Below, in pieces: positions 7,617 to 16,125 of a stretch of DNA of 24,712 nucleotides (position 1 is the stretch's first letter; every line of letters begins with the position of its first letter). The notes under the pieces are model-generated. The model was not told the origin of the DNA, did not search any database, and saw nothing but the letters and a program-made list of their open reading frames with translations. A program made the translations under genes and the position numbers. The DNA comes from Bacillota bacterium (GTDB lineage: Bacteria > Bacillota_I > Bacilli_A > Acholeplasmatales > Acholeplasmataceae): assembly GCA_006226985.1 (NCBI GenBank), contig SBGC01000033.1, positions 1 through 24,712 of the forward strand, in the 5' to 3' direction.

Positions 7617-9362
7617 ATGCCTAAGTTAACAAAAGATAGCGTCATTATGGTCGGAAGTAAGGAGTTACAAATTGATGATGTTCTAAAAACACTCATTTTT
7701 TTACCAGCCAATCAAGTTAAAAAATACTTTGTTGATCTCGGTTTGAAAATTCCAAGAGAGCTTAGAATGTTTGTTTTAAGAGAGATTTTAAGAGAGCGTG
7801 TGATTGAAACAAGAAAGTCTAGATTAACGCTTGCTGATGAGCTTAATTACCGTTTATCATGGTTCACAGAATTTACAGAAACACAACTTGAAAACCTAAT
7901 TCCATTTTATGATGACCGTCGTTTAGAAAAAGATTTTCTTGAAGAACTCTGGACAGATGTTCTCTCTTATATGGTCGATAAGCAAGTCACTCCAAAAGAC
8001 ATCAAGAAATTAGTCGACTTAAGTATTGCTCATGTTAAGGCTGTTGGTTTAGAACTTCCAAATATGAAAACATACAATCGTGACATTAAAGATTTGTTCT
8101 TTGATTCTTACGGTCGTATCGATGGTTTAGCACCTTCCAAATTTAGACCTGTACTTTATAAATCCTCAACACTGACTGAAATTCGTGATTTAGGATCCAA
8201 ATATGATGTTGACGTTCCAAGAAGATTAAAGAAAAGTGAATTAGCCGACATCATTGTTAAAGAAATTAAAGACCGTGGACAATACACTGAAGAACTTGAA
8301 CAACAAATTCGAAGTATGTCAGTCATTGTCATGCAACGTTATGCCATTGATCATGATATCAAAGCATCCACTGAACTCAAAAAAGAAGAAATTATTGAAT
8401 ATATCTTAGCTAATGCCAAAGAAACGAAAGAGATTTACTTTGAACCAGCTTCACCTGAAGCCTATGAAAAGGAAGTCCATGAAGTAGAAGCACAAGTTGA
8501 AGAAGAGCCTCAACCTCGAATTGAACCTGTGAAAGAAGAAACAATTGTCGTAGCCCCTGTTGTTAAGCATGAAGAAATCGTCGAAAAAGCAGTTGTTGAA
8601 GAAGAAGTTAAGGAAGTAGAAACAACCGTTCAAGAAGACATTAAACCGATAAAAGAAGAACCTAAACCTGTTAAAGAAGAACCTAAACCAGTCAAGGAAG
8701 AGGTTGTTCAGCATGTTCAAGTTGTACGTGAAGTTGAATATGTTCAACATGTAGATATCGGTGAACTTGTTCAAGAGATTAAACGTCTTAAGGAAGCTGT
8801 TGAAAAATTAACACAAGAAAAAGAACAGACGCCACAACAAGACAAGCCTGTTGTTGAAGAACGCGAAGAAATCATTGAAACGTCACCAATGGGTGTCGTT
8901 ATTGAAAAATCACCAAGTGGTGTCGTTATCGAAAAAGTTAAAGGCGATGCAATGGTTATTAATTCAGCAGAATTTGTTGGAAATCCTAAAGACTTGAAGA
9001 AAGTCGTCAAGAAAGATGAAGCGATCGAAAGAGAAATCTTCATTGAACAAAAGAAAGCTGAAGAAAAAGCAAAAGATGAACTTAATGGTAAACCAGAAAA
9101 ATTACCTGGTGAACTTAGATTCTTTGGTAAACTCTTTAAATACATCGGTATGGGTTTACTAAAAGTCTTGAAGGTTTTATTAAAAATCGCACTTGTGGTA
9201 TCCATCATCGGCATCATCTTATTCGTCATTTACGGTGCTGTGACCTATTTCTTCCCACTTGATTTCTTAGAAAGCTTTAATAATACGTTGAATGGTATTA
9301 AGATAGGTCAAAAAGGATTGTTACAATTCTTCCATGATCTCATCGCATCACTCGGCTTATAA
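7617..9362 (+). CDS. Unrecognised membrane-anchored protein with two HeH (Rho-N/SAP-like) motifs
   Basis: I cannot name this 581-residue protein. The N-terminal part (1-180) is helical. Two segments fit the helix-extended-loop-helix pattern of Rho-N/SAP-like nucleic-acid-binding motifs: about 184-218 (LTEIRDLGSKY with LKKSELADII) and about 236-268 (VMQRYAIDHDI with LKKEEIIEYIL). A long charged linker (about 276-440) contains KEEPKPV repeats and a duplicated GVVIEK unit, and a short predicted coiled coil lies near 381-404. A single hydrophobic stretch (about 522-546), preceded by basic residues, gives a C-terminal membrane anchor with a tail of about 35 residues. There is no N-terminal signal, so the HeH part should be cytoplasmic. 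GGAGG precedes the ATG by 6 nt. The gene has its own promoter, and mutS follows 22 nt later without a terminator. In B. subtilis this position holds cotE. A role in tethering DNA or RNA to the membrane is an inference. Confidence 0.7.
   Translation: MPKLTKDSVIMVGSKELQIDDVLKTLIFLPANQVKKYFVDLGLKIPRELRMFVLREILRERVIETRKSRLTLADELNYRLSWFTEFTETQLENLIPFYDDRRLEKDFLEELWTDVLSYMVDKQVTPKDIKKLVDLSIAHVKAVGLELPNMKTYNRDIKDLFFDSYGRIDGLAPSKFRPVLYKSSTLTEIRDLGSKYDVDVPRRLKKSELADIIVKEIKDRGQYTEELEQQIRSMSVIVMQRYAIDHDIKASTELKKEEIIEYILANAKETKEIYFEPASPEAYEKEVHEVEAQVEEEPQPRIEPVKEETIVVAPVVKHEEIVEKAVVEEEVKEVETTVQEDIKPIKEEPKPVKEEPKPVKEEVVQHVQVVREVEYVQHVDIGELVQEIKRLKEAVEKLTQEKEQTPQQDKPVVEEREEIIETSPMGVVIEKSPSGVVIEKVKGDAMVINSAEFVGNPKDLKKVVKKDEAIEREIFIEQKKAEEKAKDELNGKPEKLPGELRFFGKLFKYIGMGLLKVLKVLLKIALVVSIIGIILFVIYGAVTYFFPLDFLESFNNTLNGIKIGQKGLLQFFHDLIASLGL
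8641..8940 (+). repeat. Low-complexity repeats inside the HeH membrane protein
   Basis: At about 8653-8703 the coding sequence repeats a 21-base unit encoding KEEPKPV. At about 8881-8937 a unit encoding SPxGVVIEK occurs twice in tandem. Both lie in the linker between the HeH motifs and the membrane anchor and are candidates for length variation between strains. Confidence 0.65.
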
Positions 9363-9384
9363 TATAATTTAAAGGGGGTCAACC

Positions 9385-11907
9385 ATGGATCAACAAAAAT
9401 ACACCCCAATGATGCAACAATATCTTGAAATTAAAGAAGACTACGCAGACGCGATAGTCTTTTTTAGATTAGGTGATTTCTATGAAATGTTTTTTGATGA
9501 TGCAATCATCGCATCCAAAGTTTTAGAAATAGCACTTACCTCAAGAGAAGCTGGCGCGAAAGTTCCGATGTGTGGCGTACCTTTCCATAGTGTGAAACCA
9601 TATGTTGCTAAACTCATTGAAAAAGGATTTAAAATAGCGATCGTTGAGCAAGTTACCGAACCAGGTAAAGGACTCGTTAAACGTGAAGTTATTCGTTTGA
9701 TTACACCAGGAACAATTTTAGAAGATGGCATTTTAGACGAATTCACAAATAATTTTATTGGCAACATGATCTTAACTGAAAAAGGATATGCCTTAACGTA
9801 TGTCGATATTTCAACAGGTGAAGCATTTATCATGGATGGTCTGAATAAAAAAGATGCTCTAGATCATATGCTTAGTTTAAAAATAAAAGAGATGGTTGTT
9901 CCATCACGATTTGATGAACAAGTAATCTCTTCGATTAAAGAAGAAAATATTTTGGTATCAACAAGTGATGAGTTTGATATTATTGATACAAAATATACAC
10001 ATCACTTAACGAAAGAACAAAAAAGAGCTGCATCGCATCTCCTTCATTATTTAAATAACACTCAAAGACAAAACATGCTTCATTTAATGCCTTTTCAAGT
10101 CATTTTTAATGTGGGGCAAATGAGAGTCGATTATCGTGTAAAAAAGCATTTAGAAATTGATGAATCCCTCTTAAATCAGAAACAAACAACGCTTCTTCAT
10201 TGGCTAAATGAATGTCATACTGCGATGGGTTCTCGTTTATTAAAATCGATGTTACAACACCCGATAAATGATAAAGATTTATTAAATCATCGCTATGACT
10301 TAATTCATGCATTTAGACACTACCAACCACGAGAAGGTGTCATTTTAGCTTTAAAATATATCTATGATATTCATCGAATTGTCTCAAGAATTGCCTTCCA
10401 AACAGTTAATGCAAGAGACTTATATCATCTTAAGGAAACATTAGCGCAAATGCCTCTCCTTGTCGAAAGTCTCAAAGCATATAACGAACCTATGATTGAT
10501 AATCTTATTAAAGATATGGATTTACACACAGAACTCTATACATACCTTGAAAAAGCGATTCAACCTGAACCTCCTATCACGGTTAAAGATGGCGGCATCA
10601 TTAAAGCTGGTTTTAATCAAACACTTGATGAATTAAAAGATATTGATCTTAACGGCAAGGCGTGGTTGGATCAGTTTGAAACTCAAGAACGCGAAAGAAC
10701 AGGCATTAAGAACTTAAGAATTGGCTACAATCGTGTATTTGGATATTATATCGAAATTTCTAAAGGGAATGCTCAACTTGTGAAAGATGAGTTTGGTTAT
10801 GAACGAAGACAAACACTTTCCAATAGTGAACGCTTTATTTCACCTATATTAAAAGAAAAAGAAGATATGCTTCTTCATGCGAAAGAAAAAAGTATTAACT
10901 TAGAATATGAATTGTTTAAAGATATTCGAAACTATGCAGAAACGTTTACACATTCACTGCAAGTATTATCAAAAAAAATAGCTGAAGTCGATGTCTTTTT
11001 AAATCTATCAATCATTGCTGAAAAATATCATTATCAGCGACCTATTTTACATGAAAAAAGAGATGTGAAAGTACTCAATGGTAGACATCCCGTGGTTGAA
11101 CACTTTGTGAAATTTGTTGAAAATGATGTCATCATGAAAGAAGGAGAAATCTTTTTAATCACTGGGCCCAATATGAGTGGGAAATCAACATATATGCGGA
11201 TGTATGCGATGATCGTATATATGGCTCAAATCGGATCGTATGTTCCTGCTAAAGAAGCAGAACTACCGCTTTACGATGCTATATATACACGTATAGGTGC
11301 ATCTGATGACTTATCAGGTGGGAAGTCAACATTCATGGTCGAAATGGTTGAATCAAATGAAGCATTAACACATGCTACAGAAAAATCATTAATCCTATTT
11401 GATGAAATTGGACGTGGAACAGCAACTTATGATGGTATGGCTTTAGCACAAGGCATGATTGAATATATTCATGAAAAAATTAAAGCACAAACATTATTTT
11501 CTACGCATTATCATGAACTTACAATCTTAGAAAATTCTTTATCAAGACTCACTAATTTATGTGTAAAAGCAAAAGAAGAAAAAGATACCATGGTTTTCCT
11601 TCATCATGTCGAAAAGGGAACTACCGATAAATCTTATGGAATTCAAGTTGCATCGTTGGCACATTTACCTAAAAGTTTAATTACGAGAAGTAAACAAATT
11701 CTTGAAAAACTTGAACAAAAAGAAAACAAAGTTGTCTTAGATTTATTCAATTACGAAGCATATGAAGAAGAACATGAACACTATATTGATCCAGTCAAAG
11801 CATCCATCATCGAAGATATTGAGAAAATTGATATTAATCAAATGACACCTTTTGATGCACTACTACTCATCAAACATTATCAAAGCTTAATAAAACCCAA
11901 GAAATAG
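9385..11907 (+). CDS. mutS: DNA mismatch repair protein MutS
   Basis: This 840-residue MutS (B. subtilis about 858) recognises base mismatches and small loops. The mismatch-reading motif is at F32-Y33-E34 (GDFYEMF), followed by connector, lever and clamp domains. The ATPase domain has Walker A GPNMSGKST at 594-602 and Walker B FDEIGRG with D673-E674. A C-terminal helical tail follows. GGGGGT, about 7 nt before the ATG, is a strong ribosome-binding site. mutL starts 7 nt downstream. There is no promoter between the HeH gene and mutS, so the two are probably co-transcribed. The MutSL pair is kept here, whereas Mycoplasma species with the alternative code usually lack it. Confidence 0.97.
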   Translation: MDQQKYTPMMQQYLEIKEDYADAIVFFRLGDFYEMFFDDAIIASKVLEIALTSREAGAKVPMCGVPFHSVKPYVAKLIEKGFKIAIVEQVTEPGKGLVKREVIRLITPGTILEDGILDEFTNNFIGNMILTEKGYALTYVDISTGEAFIMDGLNKKDALDHMLSLKIKEMVVPSRFDEQVISSIKEENILVSTSDEFDIIDTKYTHHLTKEQKRAASHLLHYLNNTQRQNMLHLMPFQVIFNVGQMRVDYRVKKHLEIDESLLNQKQTTLLHWLNECHTAMGSRLLKSMLQHPINDKDLLNHRYDLIHAFRHYQPREGVILALKYIYDIHRIVSRIAFQTVNARDLYHLKETLAQMPLLVESLKAYNEPMIDNLIKDMDLHTELYTYLEKAIQPEPPITVKDGGIIKAGFNQTLDELKDIDLNGKAWLDQFETQERERTGIKNLRIGYNRVFGYYIEISKGNAQLVKDEFGYERRQTLSNSERFISPILKEKEDMLLHAKEKSINLEYELFKDIRNYAETFTHSLQVLSKKIAEVDVFLNLSIIAEKYHYQRPILHEKRDVKVLNGRHPVVEHFVKFVENDVIMKEGEIFLITGPNMSGKSTYMRMYAMIVYMAQIGSYVPAKEAELPLYDAIYTRIGASDDLSGGKSTFMVEMVESNEALTHATEKSLILFDEIGRGTATYDGMALAQGMIEYIHEKIKAQTLFSTHYHELTILENSLSRLTNLCVKAKEEKDTMVFLHHVEKGTTDKSYGIQVASLAHLPKSLITRSKQILEKLEQKENKVVLDLFNYEAYEEEHEHYIDPVKASIIEDIEKIDINQMTPFDALLLIKHYQSLIKPKK

Positions 11908-11914
11908 GTGTACG

Positions 11915-13603
11915 ATGTCAATCATTAAAATTTTAGATCCCAAATTAGCGAATATGATTGCTGCTGGTGAGGTCGTAGACCGTCCAGCATCAGTGATTAA
12001 AGAACTCATTGAAAATGCAATTGATGCCAAATCAACAGCAATTTCTGTTGAGGTTTTTGATATGGGTATGAAAAAAATGGTTGTCACAGATGATGGGATA
12101 GGTATGGATAAAGAAGATGCACATCTTGCTTTTCAAAGACATGCAACATCTAAAATAAAAGATGAAATTGATTTAAATCATATTCATACATTAGGTTTTC
12201 GAGGTGAAGCATTAGCTGCCATTTCATCGGTATCAAAAATATCGCTTAAGACGAGACAAAAAGATGGATTTGGTTTTGAAGTGATTTATCATGGTGGGCA
12301 TTTTGTTGAAGAAAAGACAGCCTCACTAAATGTCGGTACAATCATCGAAGTTGAAGATTTGTTTTATAACACACCAGCAAGATTTAAATATATCAAATCA
12401 GATTTTGCGGAAAAACAAGCAATTATCGACATCTTTGATCGCTTAGCACTAGCTAACCCTAAGATTCGCATGAAATTATCAATGGATGATAAATTAATCA
12501 AAGAAACCTATGGTAATGGTGATTTTTATCTATTAATTGATCAAATTTATGGGCAACAAATTACTAAAAATATGACGATTGTCCATGACTCTATTCAAAA
12601 AATGAATCTTTCATGCTATTTAATTTCACCACAAATATCACGATCAAAACGAAAAGATATTTCGATCTTTGTGAATGGTAGATATATTAAGAATTATGTC
12701 TTAACACAAGCGGTTATTGAAGGTTATCATTCGTATATGATGATCAATAAATACCCAATTGCTTTTATACATATTGACATGGATCCACAACTTATTGATG
12801 TCAATGTACATCCACAAAAATATGAAGTTAAGTTTGTTAATGAATCTGTCTTGGCTTATACATTAACTACACTTATTCAAAAAGGATTAAATAAAAAATC
12901 ACATCCGATTCCAGATCAAAAAGTCATCAAGCTTGAAGAAGAAAAACCTATATATGTTCAACCTTCATTTACATTTGAAGAAACAAAGCTCATTTTAGAA
13001 GATTCAAGCAAACATGATAAACAAAACAATCCTAAAATCCCTGAATTTGATTATATCGGTATTTTTTCAGGAACATATCTACTTTTTCAAAACCAAGATG
13101 GTCTATTTCTCATGGATCAGCATGCAGCCATGGAAAGAATCCGTTATGAGCATTATTTTAAAGCACTTGGAAATCCAACACACACAGTCAAACAACACAT
13201 TGTAAGCTATCAGCCTACACTAACACGACATGATTTCTTACGTATCGAGCATTATCAAAAAGAACTAGAAAAGATGGGTTATTATTTTAATAAAGAGCTT
13301 GAACTCACAGGAATACCCACATGGCTTAGAGAAGATGAAATCGAATTATCACTTCAAACAATCGTGTCCATGCTTGAAGAACAAAAAGGTATCGATTTAT
13401 CGATATTAAGAGATCATTTAGCCAAAGACATTAGTTGTAAAGGATCAATTCGTGCCAATCAGCATATTAACCGAAAAGAAGTCGATGCATTAGTTTCTGC
13501 ACTAAGAAGATGTGAAAATCCATATACATGTCCACATGGAAGACCTACATTGATTAAACTTTCGCATTATGAAATCGAAAAGATGTTTAAGAGGGTTTTA
13601 TAA
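11915..13603 (+). CDS. mutL: DNA mismatch repair protein MutL, endonuclease type
   Basis: This 562-residue MutL (B. subtilis about 627; the difference is a shorter linker) has the GHKL ATPase motifs ENAIDA (33-38), DDGIGM (59-64) and GFRGEAL (94-100). The C-terminal domain carries the metal-dependent nicking motif DQHA(X)2E(X)4E at 401-412 (DQHAAMERIRYE) and the CPHGRP motif at 539-544, plus SCKGSIRAN. MutL is therefore predicted to nick DNA itself, as in bacteria without MutH and Dam-directed repair. The stop shares one base with the start of miaA, so these are translationally coupled. Confidence 0.97.
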   Translation: MSIIKILDPKLANMIAAGEVVDRPASVIKELIENAIDAKSTAISVEVFDMGMKKMVVTDDGIGMDKEDAHLAFQRHATSKIKDEIDLNHIHTLGFRGEALAAISSVSKISLKTRQKDGFGFEVIYHGGHFVEEKTASLNVGTIIEVEDLFYNTPARFKYIKSDFAEKQAIIDIFDRLALANPKIRMKLSMDDKLIKETYGNGDFYLLIDQIYGQQITKNMTIVHDSIQKMNLSCYLISPQISRSKRKDISIFVNGRYIKNYVLTQAVIEGYHSYMMINKYPIAFIHIDMDPQLIDVNVHPQKYEVKFVNESVLAYTLTTLIQKGLNKKSHPIPDQKVIKLEEEKPIYVQPSFTFEETKLILEDSSKHDKQNNPKIPEFDYIGIFSGTYLLFQNQDGLFLMDQHAAMERIRYEHYFKALGNPTHTVKQHIVSYQPTLTRHDFLRIEHYQKELEKMGYYFNKELELTGIPTWLREDEIELSLQTIVSMLEEQKGIDLSILRDHLAKDISCKGSIRANQHINRKEVDALVSALRRCENPYTCPHGRPTLIKLSHYEIEKMFKRVL

Positions 13604-14472
13604 TGAAAAAAGTCATTGTCATTGTCGGACCAACAGCATCGGGTAAAACAAAGCTATCCATTGCTTTAGCTAAACATTATCATACAGAAATCATCAATGG
13701 TGATTCCGTTCAAGTTTATCAAGGTTTAAATATCGGTTCTGCAAAGATCAAAGAAGAAGAAAAAGAAGGGATCAAACATCATTTGATTGATGTTGTTTCT
13801 CCACAAACACCATATTCAGTATATGCATTTCAGAAAGATGTTCGAAAGCTCATCGAAAACATGCATTTACCGATGATTGTTGGTGGTACAGGTCTTTACA
13901 TTAAAGCAGCTCTTTATGATTATGAGTTCATCGAAGAAAAAAGAAATCTAGAATTTGAAGAATCCATCAAAGATTTATCAAATGAAGCATTATATCAAAA
14001 ACTCATTGAACATGATCCATTGATTCATATTGATGTCCACAATAGGAGAAGGCTGTCTCGTGCTTACGAACAAGCGCTACTTGGTCATCCACGATCAAGT
14101 AAAACGAAAAAAGATGAAAGACTTTATGATGCACTCATCTTATATTTAGATATGGATCGACAAGTTTTAGAAACTCGTTTAATCGATAGACTAAATAAAC
14201 AATTAGATGAAGGATTTATCGATGAAGTTAAATCATTACTTGAAAAAGACATTGATATGAATGTTATTGGCTATCGTGAATTATCATCGTATTTAAAAGG
14301 ATTATGTACCCTTGAAGAAGCAAAACAATCGATTTTGAGTGTTTCAAAAAAATTAGCTAAAAAACAAAAAACATGGTTTAAAAATCAAATGAATCCAATC
14401 ATGCTCGATGCATTAAGTCCCAATCTTTTAGAAGATGCCATCAAGCATATTGATTTATTTATTAAGAGGTGA
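13603..14472 (+). CDS. miaA: tRNA dimethylallyltransferase MiaA
   Basis: This 289-residue enzyme transfers the dimethylallyl group from DMAPP to A37 of tRNAs reading UNN codons, giving the substrate of MiaB encoded at 5745. It has the P-loop GPTASGKT at 9-16, the catalytic region NGDSVQVY with D34, and VGGTGLYIKA. It is slightly shorter than B. subtilis MiaA (about 314) but complete. It overlaps mutL by one base and ends in TGA, four bases before the aroK start. mutL-miaA adjacency is common in bacteria. Confidence 0.96.
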   Translation: MKKVIVIVGPTASGKTKLSIALAKHYHTEIINGDSVQVYQGLNIGSAKIKEEEKEGIKHHLIDVVSPQTPYSVYAFQKDVRKLIENMHLPMIVGGTGLYIKAALYDYEFIEEKRNLEFEESIKDLSNEALYQKLIEHDPLIHIDVHNRRRLSRAYEQALLGHPRSSKTKKDERLYDALILYLDMDRQVLETRLIDRLNKQLDEGFIDEVKSLLEKDIDMNVIGYRELSSYLKGLCTLEEAKQSILSVSKKLAKKQKTWFKNQMNPIMLDALSPNLLEDAIKHIDLFIKR

Positions 14473-14476
14473 AATA

Positions 14477-14968
14477 ATGCGTATCTTTATTATCGGAATG
14501 CCTGGTTCTGGAAAGACCACAATAGCAAGACATTTAGCAACTGCACTCAATTACACATATATTGATTTAGATGGCTGGATTGAAAGAGACAGCTTGATGT
14601 TTGTTGATGAAATTTTTGAACGCTATGGTGAAGAAAAATTTCGTACACTTGAAACAAAAACACTTAAAGAATTACCTAAAGATAATATCGTCGTAGCAAC
14701 CGGTGGTGGCATCGTAATCAAAAAAGAAAATAAAGAACTTATGGAAGGTATAAAATTCTTTCTAGATACAGATCTCGATGTTATTCGTAAGAGATTAGAA
14801 ACAGATTATCAGCGTCCACTCTTAAAAACCAAAAGTTTAGAAGCCTTGTTTGATGAAAGATATCTAAAATATCAAGATTTTGCAGATGCAGTAGTAAATA
14901 ATAATTACGATATTGATCAAACAGTTAAAGTTATTTTAAACTACATGAAAAATGAGGAATATAAATGA
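14477..14968 (+). CDS. aroK: Shikimate kinase
   Basis: This 163-residue P-loop kinase phosphorylates shikimate at the 3-hydroxyl. Walker A is GMPGSGKTT (7-15), followed by the substrate-binding aspartate D32 (DLDGWIE), R56 and E59 (FRTLE), the glycine triplet ATGGGI (76-78) and the lid-region RPLL. I chose the ATG at 14477 because AAGAGGTGA (14464-14472) lies just upstream. An earlier in-frame ATG at 14435 would overlap miaA by 38 nt and add 14 residues before the P-loop. The gene ends in TGA inside the ATGA that starts aroQ, so it is coupled to the next pathway enzyme. Confidence 0.9.
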   Translation: MRIFIIGMPGSGKTTIARHLATALNYTYIDLDGWIERDSLMFVDEIFERYGEEKFRTLETKTLKELPKDNIVVATGGGIVIKKENKELMEGIKFFLDTDLDVIRKRLETDYQRPLLKTKSLEALFDERYLKYQDFADAVVNNNYDIDQTVKVILNYMKNEEYK

Positions 14969-15399
14969 ACATTTTAGTCCTACATGGACCTAATTTAAAT
15001 ATGTTGGGCAAACGAAATAAAGACCAATATGGTTCTTTTACGCTTGATGACTTATATGAGACGATTTCTGATCAATATCAATCGATAGATTTCACATACT
15101 ATCAAACAAATTATGAAGGCGAACTCATCGACATCATCCATCAAACCATCGAAGAAGAAGATTATGATGCCCTCATCATAAATCCAGGTGCACTCACACA
15201 TACATCGATAGCTTTAAGAGATGCTTTAGAGATTTTAAACATTCCTAAAGTTGAAGTTCACTTATCGGATATTGAAAATAGAGAACCTTTTCGAAAAATA
15301 AATTACATCAAAGATGTTGTTGATCGTTCATTCATGGGAAAGAAAATGGAAAGTTATTTTGAGGCAATCGAATATTTACTTTCTAAACTTGTTGTATAA
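14965..15399 (+). CDS. aroQ: 3-dehydroquinate dehydratase, type II
   Basis: This 144-residue type II dehydroquinase converts 3-dehydroquinate to 3-dehydroshikimate. It shows [11 protein letters not shown] with R17, the catalytic tyrosine Y22 (QYGSFTL), N73 in [10 protein letters not shown] and H99 in [15 protein letters not shown]. The usual serine-asparagine pair after the histidine reads serine-aspartate here, a mild departure. It overlaps aroK by 4 nt. In many Firmicutes aroQ lies close to efp, as here. No other shikimate-pathway gene is in the window. Confidence 0.93.
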   Translation: MNILVLHGPNLNMLGKRNKDQYGSFTLDDLYETISDQYQSIDFTYYQTNYEGELIDIIHQTIEEEDYDALIINPGALTHTSIALRDALEILNIPKVEVHLSDIENREPFRKINYIKDVVDRSFMGKKMESYFEAIEYLLSKLVV

Positions 15400-15420
15400 T
15401 GAAATATCTTCATGTATAAT
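15392..15420 (+). promoter_or_regulatory. Promoter of efp
   Basis: The -35 TTGTAT (15392-15397) and -10 TATAAT (15415-15420) are 17 nt apart, with TG just before the -10. The -35 overlaps the aroQ stop codon. A second TATAAT at 15395-15400 lacks a clear -35. Confidence 0.7.
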
Positions 15421-15457
15421 AATAACGGTCAAAACTTTAGAAATAAGAGGATTTAAT

Positions 15458-16021
15458 ATGATTAGTACAAATGATTTTAAAACAGGACAAACAATTGTTC
15501 ATGAAGGTAATATCTATTCAGTTATCGAATTTATGCATGTCAAACCAGGTAAAGGTGGAGCATTTGTTCGTACTAAATTAAGAAATTTAAGAACAGGTTC
15601 CGTTACAGACTATACATTTAATGCGGGTACAAAAGTAGAACGTGCACAAATTGATAAGAATATGATGCAATATCTATATGCAGATGGTGACAAACATATT
15701 TTTATGAATAACGATTCATATGAACAAATTGAAATTCCAGCACAACAAATTGAATATGAATTAAAGTTTCTCACTGAAGGTATGTCAGCAGAAGTTATGT
15801 TTTATAATAACACAGAAATTTTAGGGGTATCATTACCTGACAAAATTGTTATGGAAGTAAAAGAAACAGTACCGGGTGTTAAAGGTGATACAAAAACAAA
15901 CGCCATGAAAGACGCCATCATGCAGACTGGACTTTTAGTGAAGGTGCCAATGTTTATTGAAGAAGGCGAAAAAATCATTGTCAATACAACAGATGGTTCA
16001 TACGTATCAAGAGATAAATAA
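15458..16021 (+). CDS. efp: Translation elongation factor P
   Basis: This 187-residue EF-P relieves ribosome stalling at polyproline stretches. It has the KOW-like N-terminal domain with the modification-loop lysine K32 ([10 protein letters not shown]), followed by two OB domains ending in GSYVSRDK. The lysine context KPGKG is the same as in Bacillus EF-P; the modification chemistry cannot be told from this gene. The start at 15458 is set by AAGAGG (15445-15450). The longer open frame reaching back into aroQ is not coding. It has its own promoter and terminator. Confidence 0.96.
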   Translation: MISTNDFKTGQTIVHEGNIYSVIEFMHVKPGKGGAFVRTKLRNLRTGSVTDYTFNAGTKVERAQIDKNMMQYLYADGDKHIFMNNDSYEQIEIPAQQIEYELKFLTEGMSAEVMFYNNTEILGVSLPDKIVMEVKETVPGVKGDTKTNAMKDAIMQTGLLVKVPMFIEEGEKIIVNTTDGSYVSRDK

Positions 16022-16031
16022 CAATCATTTA

Positions 16032-16057
16032 AAGAGCATCAATGGATGCTTTTTTTA
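16032..16057 (+). terminator. Rho-independent terminator after efp
   Basis: A 6-bp core stem (16035-16040 with 16045-16050), extendable by weak pairs, closes a 4-nt loop and runs into T16050-16056. Confidence 0.85.
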
Positions 16058-16100
16058 TTTTAAAAAAACGCAACTTTAGAAGATGTTATCAAGAAAAATA

Positions 16101-16109
16101 TGCTATAAT
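16101..16109 (+). promoter_or_regulatory. Extended -10 promoter of rluB
   Basis: TGCTATAAT is a perfect extended -10 (TGn plus TATAAT at 16104-16109). No good -35 is visible at 17-18 nt, which is expected for extended -10 promoters. The ATG follows 17 nt after the -10, so the leader is short. Confidence 0.65.
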
Positions 16110-16125
16110 AAGACAGGTGAAAAAA

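Noticed and set aside
8650..8710. TonB-like proline/charged repeat suggesting an energy-transducing periplasmic protein
   Set aside because: The membrane segment is at the C-terminus and there is no N-terminal signal, so the repeats are predicted to be cytoplasmic; TonB has the opposite topology.
8451..8774. Minus-strand open frame of 107 codons rich in Phe and Asn
   Set aside because: It is the antisense of the acidic, repetitive linker of the HeH protein (GAA/AAA codons read backwards give TTC/TTT), with no SD and no recognisable domain.
8771..9229. Minus-strand open frame of 152 codons
   Set aside because: It lies entirely opposite the same gene, has biased Ser/Thr/Phe composition typical of antisense frames, and has no ribosome-binding site or promoter.
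16042..16125. 28-residue N-terminal extension of RluB
   Set aside because: It runs through the efp terminator and the rluB extended -10 box; the ATG at 16126 has its own SD and begins directly at the S4 domain.
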